Below, piece after piece: positions 8,799 through 16,859 of a stretch of DNA of 64,000 nucleotides (position 1 is its first letter; each line of letters starts with the position of its first letter). The position numbers and the translations under genes were made by a program. The stretch covers positions 115,390 through 179,389 of the forward strand of contig UPXR01000002.1 of NCBI GenBank assembly GCA_900557365.1. The letters run 5' to 3'. This DNA is from an uncultured Dialister sp. (GTDB lineage Bacteria; Bacillota_C; Negativicutes; Veillonellales; Dialisteraceae). The notes under the pieces are model-generated. The model made no database searches. It saw only the letters and a list, made by a program, of their open reading frames with translations, and had not been told where the DNA came from.

Positions 8799-10286
8799 AT
8801 GGCAAAAGTAGATATTCAGGAACAGTACGGGCTTTTTATTGACGGAAAATTCGTTCCCGCATCGGACGGTGCGGTTTTTGACGGCCGCAACCCGGCAAAC
8901 GGAGAAAAACTGGCTTCCTTTGCGGAAGCAACGAAGGAAGATGTGGATGCAGCCGTTGCCGCTGCCCGCAGAGCACTTCCCGCATGGTCGAAGACCTCTC
9001 CTGTGGAAAGACAGAATATCCTTCTGAAGATTGCCGATATTATTGATGCGAACCTGGAGCATCTGGCTATGTGCGAAACCCTGGACAACGGGAAACCGAT
9101 CCGGGAAACCATGGCGGCCGATGTTCCGCTGGGAAGCGATCATTTCCGCTATTTTGCAGGCTGCCTCCGTGCATGGGAAGGTTCTGCCGTAATGCTCGAT
9201 GACAATACGCTTTCCCTGATTCTCCATGAACCGGTCGGTGTGGTAGGACAGGTCATTCCGTGGAACTTCCCGTTCACCATGGCCTGCTGGAAGCTGGCGC
9301 CGGCACTGGCAGCAGGCAATACAATCGTGCTGAAGCCGTCTTCTCATACCTCCCTTTCCATTATGGAATTTATGCGCCTGATTCAGGACGTTCTGCCGGC
9401 AGGCGTTGTCAATGTCATCACCGGCAAGGGCAGCCGGAGCGGCCAGTGGGTGCTTGATCATCCGGATCTGGATAAGCTGGCTTTCACCGGTTCTACGGAA
9501 GTCGGCTACGGTGTATATAAGGCTGCTATGGAAAAACTGATCCCTGTTACCCTTGAGCTGGGCGGAAAATCTGCGAATATCGTATTTGATGATGCAGATA
9601 TGGACCAGGCTATCGACGGTGCGTGCAAGGGTATTCTGTTCAATCAGGGACAGGTATGCTGCGCAGGCTCCCGTCTGTTTGTACAGGAAGGCATTTTCGA
9701 TGAATTTGTAAAACGTCTGAAAGCAACTTTCGAAGGCGTTAAGATCGGAGATCCGACTGATCCGTCCACGCAGCTGGGCGCTCAGATTTACAAGGCACAG
9801 CAGGATAAGGTCCTGGAATATGTCAGAATCGCTCAGGAAGAGGGGGATGTTCTTGTAACCGGCGGCCATGCTTATACGGAAAATGGCTGCGATAAGGGCT
9901 TCTTCATGGAACCGACCATCCTGATTGCAAAGGACAACAAGGGCCGTGCCTGCCAGGAAGAAATCTTCGGACCGGTTGTTGTTATTCAGAAGTTCAAGAC
10001 TGCGGAAGAAGTTATCGGACTGGCAAACGACAGCGAATACGGCCTCGGCGGTGCGGTATTCTCCAAAAATATCAATACGGCGCTCCGCGTAGCAAGAGCT
10101 GTCCGCACGGGCCGTATGTGGGTCAATACCTACAATGACCTGCCGGCAGGCGCTCCCTTCGGCGGCTACAAGAAGTCCGGCATCGGCAGAGAAACCCATA
10201 AGGTCATGCTGGAACATTACAGCCAGACAAAGAATATTTACATCAATCTCAAAGACGGCGTAAGCGGTATGTATGATATCAAATAA
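8799..10286 (+). CDS. NAD(P)-dependent aldehyde dehydrogenase (ExaC/AldB-like)
   Basis: Oxidises an aldehyde, plausibly acetaldehyde or another short aldehyde, to the acid. The 495-residue ALDH fold has the oxyanion Asn in PWNFPFT, the cofactor loop FTGSTEVGYGV, the general base Glu in ELGGKSANIVF, the catalytic Cys in GQVCCAGSR and the EIFGPV motif. The overall sequence resembles the group-X ExaC/AldB acetaldehyde dehydrogenases. An upstream in-frame ATG at 8781 is rejected because the ribosome site AAAGGTGG (8784-8791) lies inside its first codons; the ATG at 8799 has correct spacing. Expression is likely controlled by the terminator in its leader. Confidence 0.9.
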   Translation: MAKVDIQEQYGLFIDGKFVPASDGAVFDGRNPANGEKLASFAEATKEDVDAAVAAARRALPAWSKTSPVERQNILLKIADIIDANLEHLAMCETLDNGKPIRETMAADVPLGSDHFRYFAGCLRAWEGSAVMLDDNTLSLILHEPVGVVGQVIPWNFPFTMACWKLAPALAAGNTIVLKPSSHTSLSIMEFMRLIQDVLPAGVVNVITGKGSRSGQWVLDHPDLDKLAFTGSTEVGYGVYKAAMEKLIPVTLELGGKSANIVFDDADMDQAIDGACKGILFNQGQVCCAGSRLFVQEGIFDEFVKRLKATFEGVKIGDPTDPSTQLGAQIYKAQQDKVLEYVRIAQEEGDVLVTGGHAYTENGCDKGFFMEPTILIAKDNKGRACQEEIFGPVVVIQKFKTAEEVIGLANDSEYGLGGAVFSKNINTALRVARAVRTGRMWVNTYNDLPAGAPFGGYKKSGIGRETHKVMLEHYSQTKNIYINLKDGVSGMYDIK

Positions 10287-10302
10287 TGCACTTTGAGGCA
10301 GG

Positions 10303-10332
10303 AGCCCGCTCCGAAAGGAGCGGGTTCTTTTT
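10303..10332 (+). terminator. Aldehyde dehydrogenase terminator
   Basis: AGCCCGCTCC-GAAA-GGAGCGGGTT hairpin with following T-run. Confidence 0.9.
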
Positions 10333-10559
10333 TGTGGGAAAAACAGGCCGTCTGCTTTCCCGGAACAGAGCTTCGCAGGCAGGCCGGGAGCGGAATCGGC
10401 AGAAAGACAGAAATTATTAGAAAGTTAGGGTTAATTCTAATAATCATTATAGAAAACAGAAATTTTCTCATGACGGAAAGAAATGAAGGGAGACTTCATA
10501 AGGGAAAAGTTATTTTTTACAAAAATATAATAGACGATTAAAATAAATGATATAGAAAT

Positions 10560-10588
10560 TTGTCAAAGATTAAATAAAGAGGTATAAT
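10560..10588 (+). promoter_or_regulatory. Promoter of SLH porin copy 2
   Basis: TTGTCA, 17-bp spacer, TATAAT: near-consensus. The 220 bp upstream (10333-10559) are very AT-rich and hold no recognised gene. Confidence 0.75.
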
Positions 10589-10885
10589 GAGAAAAGCCTG
10601 AACCGATGCGGAAAGAAAAACGGGAGGAAACACGGTCACTCTCATTTTTCTTTAATACAGAGGGCAGTCTTTCCCTGTGACTGCAGAGGGGCAAAATTTT
10701 TGCCTGGGAAACCTCTGCGGGGCGGACAGGAATTTTTGAAACCGGCAGTATTTCCCTGAGGCTTTCCTGAGCCCTGCCGGCGGAGAAAGTCCGCTGTCCT
10801 TTTGTCTGCCGGAGAAAACTCCGGCGTTCTTCTGCAGGAATACAGTTCCTGCTCATCATACCTATATTTTTTGAGGAGTGATCGT
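10589..10885 (+). promoter_or_regulatory. Structured 5' leader of SLH porin copy 2
   Basis: A leader of about 290 nt with no gene. It contains the shared 18-mer GAGGAAACACGGTCACTC (10624-10641), a nested hairpin in which GCAGAGG...CCTCTGC (10683-10718) encloses GGCAAAA...TTTTGCC, the 13-mer TCCTTTTGTCTGC (10797-10809) also present in the leader of copy 3, and GCCGGAG-AAAA-CTCCGGC (10808-10825). The ribosome site GAGGAG sits at 10873. Confidence 0.55.
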
Positions 10886-12190
10886 ATGAAAAAAATTCTC
10901 GCCATCACCGCAGCGGCAGCTCTTACTGCCGGAATTTCCGCATTTGCGGCCAATCCCTTTTCCGATGTAACGCCGGATGACTGGGCGTATCAGGCCGTAT
11001 CCGATCTGTCCGATCAGGGCGTCGTGGAAGGCTATCCGGACGGCACCTTCAGGGGCGAAAGAAATGTGACCCGTTATGAAATTGCACAGATCGTTGCCCG
11101 CCTTATGGCGAAGGAAGATCAGCTGAATGCAGAACAGCAGGCAACGCTGAACAAACTCGCCGGTGAATATGCAGATGAACTGGCAAACCTGGGCGTCCGC
11201 GTATCCGATCTGGAAAAGAAAGCCGGCAACATTTACTGGTCCGGTGATGCCCGCATGCAGTATCAGCACAACCTGAATCCGGAAAAGAAAAAAGGATATG
11301 CTGACAGCTGGAATGCCCGTATGCGCATCAATGTCATGGGACAGGTCAATGATCAGGTAACGGTGAACGGCCGTTTTGTGAATGAAATGAATTTCAAGGA
11401 CAGTGAATCCTCCGATACTTTCATGGACCGTTTGAATGCCAGATGGCAGCCCGGTGATGCGGCAGACGTTACCATCGGCCGTCAGGGCGTTGCGCTCGAT
11501 ATGACCGGTACCTTCTGGGATGAAGACGGTGTGTTCGACGGTATCCATGTCGGCTGGGATAACGGCAGAATCGGCGCAGAAGCCGGCTACGGCTACTTCA
11601 AGGATGCCGGATATGAAGTGGGAGAGAAGTATTGGAAGGATACAGCATCCACTGAGGCCTGGTACGGCAGGCTGACCGGGCACATTTCTGACCGGGCTGA
11701 TATTTCCGCTTTTTATCTGGAAAATACCCACGGCCTGAACGGTTCTGCCGCAGGGGAATACGCAGGAGCCAAGTTCCATGTATGGGGGGCAGGCGCAGCA
11801 GTGAGCCTTACCGATGCGCTGGTTCTGGACGGCGATTATGTACAGACCCACGGGAACAAGGGCATAGGCAATGCTGCTTTGTGGACGGCCGGGCTGACCT
11901 ACGGCGAAGTGAATACGGAAAAGCCGGGTACCTGGTCCCTGGGGGTTCATTATGTGAAGTCTGAGGCAGGGGCTTACCGGATGGGCAATTCCGCTCTGGA
12001 TATGACCGATCAGCTGGAGTACGGCATGGACAACGATACGGGCGTGGAGTTCTGGACGGCCCGTGCGGGAGTGGCGCTGCAGAAGAATGTAGAGCTTGAT
12101 GCTTACTATAATTTTGCTGCAAAAGCCCTGGACGGTGACGTAAAGGACCCGAAGGATACCTGGGGCATTGAACTGAATTATACGTTCTGA
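10886..12190 (+). CDS. SLH-domain outer-membrane porin (OmpM type), copy 2
   Basis: Same architecture as the copy at 6980: signal peptide MKKILAITAAAALTAG..., SLH domain (NPFSDVTPDDWAYQAV...VTRYEIAQIV), coiled coil up to about residue 115, and a barrel ending NYTF with terminal Phe. The protein has 434 residues from the ATG at 10886. An upstream in-frame ATG at 10802 would add 28 residues before the signal peptide and is rejected. The barrel is rich in Gly, Trp and Tyr and shares little with the other two barrels, so it probably has different permeability or antigenic properties. Confidence 0.9.
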   Translation: MKKILAITAAAALTAGISAFAANPFSDVTPDDWAYQAVSDLSDQGVVEGYPDGTFRGERNVTRYEIAQIVARLMAKEDQLNAEQQATLNKLAGEYADELANLGVRVSDLEKKAGNIYWSGDARMQYQHNLNPEKKKGYADSWNARMRINVMGQVNDQVTVNGRFVNEMNFKDSESSDTFMDRLNARWQPGDAADVTIGRQGVALDMTGTFWDEDGVFDGIHVGWDNGRIGAEAGYGYFKDAGYEVGEKYWKDTASTEAWYGRLTGHISDRADISAFYLENTHGLNGSAAGEYAGAKFHVWGAGAAVSLTDALVLDGDYVQTHGNKGIGNAALWTAGLTYGEVNTEKPGTWSLGVHYVKSEAGAYRMGNSALDMTDQLEYGMDNDTGVEFWTARAGVALQKNVELDAYYNFAAKALDGDVKDPKDTWGIELNYTF

Positions 12191-12213
12191 CTGCCGGATT
12201 TCAGGCAATCGAA

Positions 12214-12241
12214 AAGCAGGCCGGAAGGCCTGCTTATTTTT
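12214..12241 (+). terminator. Terminator of porin copy 2
   Basis: AAGCAGGCC-GGAA-GGCCTGCTT hairpin followed by ATTTTTG. Confidence 0.9.
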
Positions 12242-12304
12242 GTGTTATTATCTTATATGGACATGGAGCGGCAGACAGGAAGAGTTCTTCCGTTTGCAGG
12301 AAAC

Positions 12305-12751
12305 TTATGCTCCGTTCTGCTTGTCTTTTCCGGCACGGATGCAGTCCTTGCAGTATCCGTAGATTTCGATGCGGGAAGTATCAGCCCGGAAGCCGTAGCG
12401 GTCGGACAGAGCGTCCTTGTAGTCTTTTTCCAGCTCGATATCGACAGGGAATATACGGCGGCAGGAAAGACAGACCGCATGATTCTGCTCGGTGCCCCGG
12501 GCGAATTCGTAGCGGGTAAGGCCGTCGGTCATGGAAGTGCTCCGGCTGAGAAGGCCCTGCTCTGCCAGAATTTCGCAGTTCCGGTAGACGGTGGAAAGGC
12601 TGAGCTGCTTGTCGCGCCGAAGAACTGCAGCGAAGATTTCCGAGGCGGTTTTGGGCAGCCCCTTTTCCAGTACGTTCAGAATTAAAATGCGGGCCTTTGT
12701 TCTTTTCAGGTGTTTTTCCCGCAGCAGGTTCTCCAGATTTTTTCGCAGCAT
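12305..12751 (-). CDS. Fur-family transcriptional regulator
   Basis: Metal- or peroxide-responsive repressor; which metal cannot be told. The 148 residues carry the winged helix (RTKARILILNVLE...SEIFAAVLRRDKQLSLSTVYRNCEILAEQGLLSR), a dimer-domain His/Cys cluster (QNHAVCLSCRRIFPVD) and a second CxxC near the end (GYCKDCIRAG); the two CxxC pairs would bind structural zinc. The start at 12751 is chosen for its ribosome site GGAGA; an ATG at 12769 and longer frames are less likely. The gene converges on porin copy 2 and diverges from the liv leader. A perfect palindrome over its transcription start suggests autoregulation. Confidence 0.85.
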   Translation of the reverse strand: MLRKNLENLLREKHLKRTKARILILNVLEKGLPKTASEIFAAVLRRDKQLSLSTVYRNCEILAEQGLLSRSTSMTDGLTRYEFARGTEQNHAVCLSCRRIFPVDIELEKDYKDALSDRYGFRADTSRIEIYGYCKDCIRAGKDKQNGA

Positions 12752-12771
12752 GAGGTTTCTCCGTTTCATTG

Positions 12772-12785
12772 CATAGTATACTATG
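12772..12785. promoter_or_regulatory. Perfect 14-bp palindrome, probable operator of the Fur-family gene
   Basis: CATAGTATACTATG is fully self-complementary and lies just downstream of the -10, about where transcription of the Fur-family gene starts. Fur-family repressors bind AT-rich inverted repeats and often control themselves. Confidence 0.55.
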
Positions 12786-12788
12786 TAA

Positions 12789-12816
12789 ATTATACCTGAA
12801 TCCTGAATTTTTGCAA
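12789..12816 (-). promoter_or_regulatory. Promoter of the Fur-family gene
   Basis: On the minus strand TTGCAA, 16-bp spacer, TATAAT, just upstream of the palindrome. Confidence 0.65.
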
Positions 12817-12926
12817 GTCCGAAGGGGGGACAGGCCGATTCCGGGGCGGGAAGGGAATGAGCTGTCCCCGCCGGGGATTTCCCGGCACACGGGGTACTCC
12901 TGAAGGAAAGAAAATGAAAAGGAGTA

Positions 12927-12954
12927 TTGACAAATTTCCTCAAGTGTTTATAAT
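12927..12954 (+). promoter_or_regulatory. Promoter of the T-box-controlled liv operon
   Basis: TTGACA, 16-bp spacer, TATAAT: consensus hexamers. Transcription would start near 12961, giving a leader of about 575 nt. Confidence 0.85.
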
Positions 12955-12960
12955 AAGAAC

Positions 12961-13130
12961 AATCAAAGAAAGAACGAAGAGCAATGATCGGGAATAGGCA
13001 TCGCAGATCCTTTGCAGAGAGCCGGCGTACGGTGCAAGCCGGCAGGAAAAAGATGTTTTTCTCACCCGGGAGTTTCGAAAGTGAAAAAAGTAGCTTTCGA
13101 CGCGGCCTGCGTTACGGGCATCCCTAAAAG
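12961..13130 (+). ncRNA. T-box stem I module 1, specifier read as CUC (Leu), plus linker stems
   Basis: Contains the AGAGAG bulge and GGTG terminal loop between CCGGC/GCCGG arms that mark T-box stem I (from 13016). The lower stem CGGG (12989-12992) can pair with CCCG (13065-13068), placing codon CTC (13061-13063) plus the usual following A in the specifier loop. After it comes an AAGTAG...CGTTACGG stretch like that following module 2. There is no T-box consensus before the next stem I, so this module lacks an adjacent antiterminator. Confidence 0.75.
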
Positions 13131-13139
13131 CAAGGATCA

Positions 13140-13353
13140 GGACAAAGTCATGAGCGGTCCATGGCAAAGAGAGCCGGCGTATGGTGCAAGCCGGAGCATT
13201 CCGCGATTGGATATCACCTGAGAGCTCCTTTATCGAACCAAGTAGATGAAAGGCGTTGATCCACGTTACGGACAGGAAACCAGAGTACAATGTAGGGTGG
13301 TACCGCGAAGCTGATTCGCCCCTATTTCCATTTCGGAAATAGGGGCTTTTTGT
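13140..13353 (+). ncRNA. T-box module 2, specifier read as AUC (Ile), with antiterminator/terminator A
   Basis: A second stem I: AGAGAG plus GGTG loop at 13168-13194 differs from module 1 by one base in 27. The specifier ATC with following A lies at 13213-13216. The T-box AGGGTGGTACCGCG is at 13294-13307, followed by the terminator CCCTATTTCC...GGAAATAGGGG (13319-13346) and T-run. This is a complete T-box leader in itself. It would allow readthrough when uncharged tRNA-Ile accumulates. Confidence 0.85.
13319..13353 (+). terminator. T-box terminator A
   Basis: CCCTATTTCC/GGAAATAGGG stem followed by CTTTTTG; competes with the antiterminator built on the first T-box sequence. Confidence 0.9.
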
Positions 13354-13399
13354 ATAGCTGAAAGGCGGAAGAGCCGGAGAGTATTCGGGTTTTCCGATT

Positions 13400-13477
13400 G
13401 AGTGATAAAACAGGGTGGTACCGCGGACTGATTCGCCCCTGCAGCAATGACGCCAGATTGCTGCAGGGGTATTTTAT
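13400..13477 (+). ncRNA. Second T-box antiterminator/terminator B without its own stem I
   Basis: A second AGGGTGGTACCGCG (13412-13425) is followed by a CTGATTCGCCCCT stretch like that of module A. Terminator B then runs CCCCTGCAGCAAT...ATTGCTGCAGGGG and ATTTT (13436-13476). No stem I lies between terminator A and this element, so it probably belongs to module 1, with module 2 nested inside. Confidence 0.8.
13436..13476 (+). terminator. T-box terminator B
   Basis: 13-bp stem CCCCTGCAGCAAT/ATTGCTGCAGGGG followed by TATTTT. Confidence 0.9.
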
Positions 13478-13536
13478 TGCCTTCGTTCTTTTGACAGGAG
13501 AAGCTTCGGCTTCCATTATGAAAGGAGATAAAGATC

Positions 13537-14418
13537 GTGTTTTTTCAACAGCTTGTCAACGGTTTAACGCTGGGAAGCGCCTATGCGGTAATCGCTATCG
13601 GCTACACGCTGGTATTCGGTGTACTGAATATCGTTAACATGGCCCATGGCGGAATCTTCATGATTGGCGCTTATATCGGCCTGCTGCTCGTTACGGAAGC
13701 GGGCCTGGGAATTTTCCCGGCTCTTATCGGCGCCATGATCGGCGGCGCCGTGCTGGGGTACGGACTGGAGCTTTTGGCTCTCCGTCCTCTTCGCCGCAGA
13801 AAGGTCACCCATCTGGCTCCTCTGATCAGTACGATCGGGGTGTCCACATTCCTGGAAAGTGCTGCGCTCATGATCTGGGGGCCGCAGACCCGTTCTTTCC
13901 CGGCTACGTTCGGAAATGAACTGATGGATATGGGGGTTTTCAAGATTTCCGGCATCCAGATCATTTCTCTGGGTACTGCAGTGGTTCTGATGGTTCTTCT
14001 TACGCTGCTGCTGAATAAGACCAAAATCGGCAAGGCCGTGCGGGCCACCTCTGAAAGCAATGAGACCGCAGGCCTTCTGGGCATCAATACCGGACGAATC
14101 ATTACCTTCACGGTCATGCTGGCTTCCGCCCTGGGCGCCGCAGCAGGCGTTCTGATCGGGCTTTCCTTCAATGCCATTGAACCGACCATGGGTACGGCAA
14201 TGGGCCTGAAGGGGCTGGCTGTCCTCATCATGGGCGGTCTCGGCAATGTAGAAGGCGCGATGGCCGGCGGGTTCATTCTCGGCATTGCAGAAGTTTTCTC
14301 CGTTGCTTACGGGACTTCCTCCTACAGAGACGCCGTAGCTTTCGGCATCATTATCCTGATCCTGTTCATCCGTCCGGAAGGACTGTTTTCCAAAGCAGGG
14401 AAAGGAGGCAGACCGTAA
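13537..14418 (+). CDS. livH: Branched-chain amino-acid ABC transporter permease LivH
   Basis: One of the two inner-membrane permeases of the Leu/Ile/Val uptake system. The 293 residues form about eight hydrophobic helices with family motifs GSAYAVIAIGYTLVFGVLNIVNMAHGG near the start, RPLRRRKVTHLAPLISTIG, and GLAVLIMGGLGNVEGAMAGG near the end. It starts at GTG 13537, 9 bases after AAAGGAGAT. It is the first gene after the double T-box leader, so transcription should depend on uncharged branched-chain tRNAs. It overlaps livM by one base. Confidence 0.95.
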   Translation: MFFQQLVNGLTLGSAYAVIAIGYTLVFGVLNIVNMAHGGIFMIGAYIGLLLVTEAGLGIFPALIGAMIGGAVLGYGLELLALRPLRRRKVTHLAPLISTIGVSTFLESAALMIWGPQTRSFPATFGNELMDMGVFKISGIQIISLGTAVVLMVLLTLLLNKTKIGKAVRATSESNETAGLLGINTGRIITFTVMLASALGAAAGVLIGLSFNAIEPTMGTAMGLKGLAVLIMGGLGNVEGAMAGGFILGIAEVFSVAYGTSSYRDAVAFGIIILILFIRPEGLFSKAGKGGRP

Positions 14419-15359
14419 TGGAAGAATTACTGAACGGTTATTTCCTGCAGGTTTTGACCTTTGTTTGCATTAATATTATTCTGGCACTGACAATTTATAT
14501 GACGCTCTGCACGGGGATTCTTTCTCTGGGCAATGCAGGGCTGATGAGCTTCGGCGCTTATACTTCCGCCATCCTGACTGCAGAGCATGGTTTCCCGATG
14601 CCGGTGGGCATCCTCTGCGGCGGCCTCATGGCAGTTCTGATTGCTCTGGTCATCGGTCTTCCGACGATCCGTCTGCGCGGACTGTACCTGGCGATTGCTA
14701 CGCTGGGCTTCGGGGAAGTGGTCCGCGTTATCGCTCTGAACCTGGACATCACGCACGGCGCACTGGGTTATTCCGGCATTCCGTCCATGGCCAGTGTCCT
14801 TTCCGACTATGCCTCCGAAATGGGTCTTCTGGATGCACTGGAAATCGACAGCCAGACCGGCGGTCAGCTGCTCATGTGTCTGGTTCTTCTGATTCTTGTT
14901 GCACTGATTGTTGCTTTCTGGTACCGGCTGGAACATTCCAAGATCGGCCGTGCCATGGCTGCGGTCAAGGCTGATGAATATGCAGCCTCTCTTACGGGCA
15001 TCAATGTGGTAAATTACAAGATGATGTCTTTCCTGTTTTCCGCTTTCTTTGCGGGCATCGCAGGCGCTCTTTATGCACATGCCACATTCTTTATCAGCCC
15101 GACGGATTTCTCCTGGCATAAGGTTGTGGATATCCTGCTGTATACCGTATTCGGCGGCTCCAATGTTCTCTGGGGTTCCGTACTCGGCGCTGCTGTGCTG
15201 ACGATTGTGCCGGAATCTCTCCGTTCTCTTTCCGAATACAGAGATATGATTTACGGTGTCATGCTGGTTGCTCTCATGGCATTCCGGCCGGACGGCATTC
15301 TTTCCTATGATGCCGTGAAGTGGATTTCCGCCAAACTCGGCAGAAAAGCCAAGGCATAA
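14418..15359 (+). CDS. livM: Branched-chain amino-acid ABC transporter permease LivM
   Basis: Second permease, 313 residues, strongly hydrophobic, with family motifs TLCTGILSLGNAGLMSFGAYTSA, IGLPTIRLRGLYLAIATLGFGE and IGRAMAAVKADEYAASLTGINV. The last is the cytoplasmic EAA-like loop that contacts the ATPases. TAATG overlaps the livH stop. It should form the membrane channel with LivH, energised by LivG and LivF. Confidence 0.95.
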   Translation: MEELLNGYFLQVLTFVCINIILALTIYMTLCTGILSLGNAGLMSFGAYTSAILTAEHGFPMPVGILCGGLMAVLIALVIGLPTIRLRGLYLAIATLGFGEVVRVIALNLDITHGALGYSGIPSMASVLSDYASEMGLLDALEIDSQTGGQLLMCLVLLILVALIVAFWYRLEHSKIGRAMAAVKADEYAASLTGINVVNYKMMSFLFSAFFAGIAGALYAHATFFISPTDFSWHKVVDILLYTVFGGSNVLWGSVLGAAVLTIVPESLRSLSEYRDMIYGVMLVALMAFRPDGILSYDAVKWISAKLGRKAKA

Positions 15360-15375
15360 GGAAGGGAGAATCATC

Positions 15376-16140
15376 ATGCTTCTTGAAATGAAAAATGTAG
15401 TGAAACAGTTCGGCGGACTGACCGCTGTTTCCAATATGTCCTTCTCCGTGGAAAAAGGAGAAATCTTCGGTGTCATCGGACCGAACGGCGCCGGCAAGAC
15501 GACCATCTTCAATCTGATCACCGGGGTATACCAGGTGACGGAAGGGGATATCCTTCTCGAGGGAACGTCTATCCGGGATAAAAAACCTCATCAGATCATC
15601 AATATGGGCATTGCCCGTACATTCCAGAATATCCGCCTCTTCACGGGGATGACCGTTCTGGAAAATATTCTGGTCGGCCATCATGACCGGCTGAAGTCCG
15701 GACTGCTGGCCAGCGTATTCCGTACTTCCGCACAGAAGAAGGAAGAGGAAGAGGCCCGGAAGGATGCCATGGAGCTTCTCGCCTTTGTCGGACTGGAAAA
15801 GGATGCAGGCCGTCTGGCTACAGAGCTTCCCTACGGCAAGCAGAGAAAGCTGGAAATTGCCCGGGCACTGGCTACGAATCCCAAACTGATCCTGCTGGAT
15901 GAACCGGCAGCAGGGATGAATGACAGTGAAACCGCAGCGCTGACGGAGCTGATCCGCGGCATCCGGGAAAAATTCGGCTGCACCATCATCCTGATCGAAC
16001 ACGATATGAAGCTGGTCATGAGCCTCTGCGATCATGTCATGGTCGTCAATTTCGGGAAGAAGCTCGCTGCAGGCGTACCGGAAGAAGTTCAGAACAATCC
16101 TGAAGTTATTGAAGCTTATCTCGGAAAGGAGGAAGACTGA
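15376..16140 (+). CDS. livG: Branched-chain amino-acid ABC transporter ATP-binding protein LivG
   Basis: Cytoplasmic ATPase of 254 residues. Walker A is GPNGAGKTT, the Q-loop region reads ARTFQNIRLF, and Walker B is LILLDEPAAGMND followed by the switch His in IEHDMKLVM. In place of the canonical LSGGQ signature it has LPYGKQRKLEIARAL, which is usual for LivG proteins. Third gene of livHMGF, overlapping livF by one base. Confidence 0.95.
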   Translation: MLLEMKNVVKQFGGLTAVSNMSFSVEKGEIFGVIGPNGAGKTTIFNLITGVYQVTEGDILLEGTSIRDKKPHQIINMGIARTFQNIRLFTGMTVLENILVGHHDRLKSGLLASVFRTSAQKKEEEEARKDAMELLAFVGLEKDAGRLATELPYGKQRKLEIARALATNPKLILLDEPAAGMNDSETAALTELIRGIREKFGCTIILIEHDMKLVMSLCDHVMVVNFGKKLAAGVPEEVQNNPEVIEAYLGKEED

Positions 16141-16859
16141 TGCTGCTTGAGCTGAAAAATGTAGAAGCTGCTTACGGAAATATCAAAGCGCTGAAGGGCA
16201 TTAACCTTTCCGTGGAAGAAGGAAAAATCGTAACCCTGATCGGAGCCAACGGGGCAGGAAAATCCACGACCATGAAAACGATCATGGGGGTTATGAAGCC
16301 GACGGCAGGGGAAATCCGTTTTAAGGGAGAATCTCTGGTCGGAAAGAAGCCCTATTCGATTGTCAGCACGGGTGTGGTGCTGGTTCCGGAAGGCCGTCAG
16401 ATTCTGCAGAATATGACAGTCCGGGAAAATCTGGAGCTGGGCGCTTATCAGAGAAAGGATAAGGAAGGCATCCGGGAAGATCTTTCGAAGGTCTTTGAAC
16501 GGTTTCCCCGTCTGTTTGAAAGACAGAACCAGTTCGGCGGTACGCTTTCCGGCGGGGAGCAGCAGATGCTGGCAATCGGCCGTGCCATGATGGCCAAGCC
16601 GGAGCTGATGCTTCTGGATGAACCGTCCATGGGGCTGGCTCCGCTGGTGGTACAGCAGATTTTCGAGGTTATCAGGGATATCAATAAAATGGGAACTACA
16701 GTTCTCCTGGTAGAGCAGAATGCCAGAAAGGCGCTCCAGATCGCTGATTATGCGTACGTTATGGAAACGGGGAAGATCGTCATGGAAGGACCGGCCTCCG
16801 AGGTGGCGGGAAATTCCGATGTCATGGCGGCTTACCTGGGCGGAGCGAAGAAGTCGTAA
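16140..16859 (+). CDS. livF: Branched-chain amino-acid ABC transporter ATP-binding protein LivF
   Basis: Second ATPase, 239 residues: Walker A GANGAGKST, signature LSGGEQQMLAIGRAL-like (LSGGEQQMLAIGRAMM), Walker B LMLLDEPSMGLAP, switch region LVEQNARKAL. It pairs with LivG as the nucleotide-binding heterodimer. It is the last gene of the operon; no livJ/livK-type binding protein follows or precedes, so that component must be encoded elsewhere. Confidence 0.95.
   Translation: MLLELKNVEAAYGNIKALKGINLSVEEGKIVTLIGANGAGKSTTMKTIMGVMKPTAGEIRFKGESLVGKKPYSIVSTGVVLVPEGRQILQNMTVRENLELGAYQRKDKEGIREDLSKVFERFPRLFERQNQFGGTLSGGEQQMLAIGRAMMAKPELMLLDEPSMGLAPLVVQQIFEVIRDINKMGTTVLLVEQNARKALQIADYAYVMETGKIVMEGPASEVAGNSDVMAAYLGGAKKS

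Noticed and set aside
6962..12208. Long antisense frames of about 430-500 codons covering porins 1 and 2 and the aldehyde dehydrogenase (similar ones lie opposite porin 3, korA, tyrS, tig and the second beta-helix gene)
   Set aside because: They mirror highly expressed genes whose codon choice avoids codons that would read as stops on the other strand. They lack ribosome sites, family motifs and promoters.
12242..12685. 147-codon plus-strand frame opposite the Fur-family gene
   Set aside because: Shadow of the regulator, which has clear winged-helix and CxxC motifs, a promoter and an operator-like palindrome.
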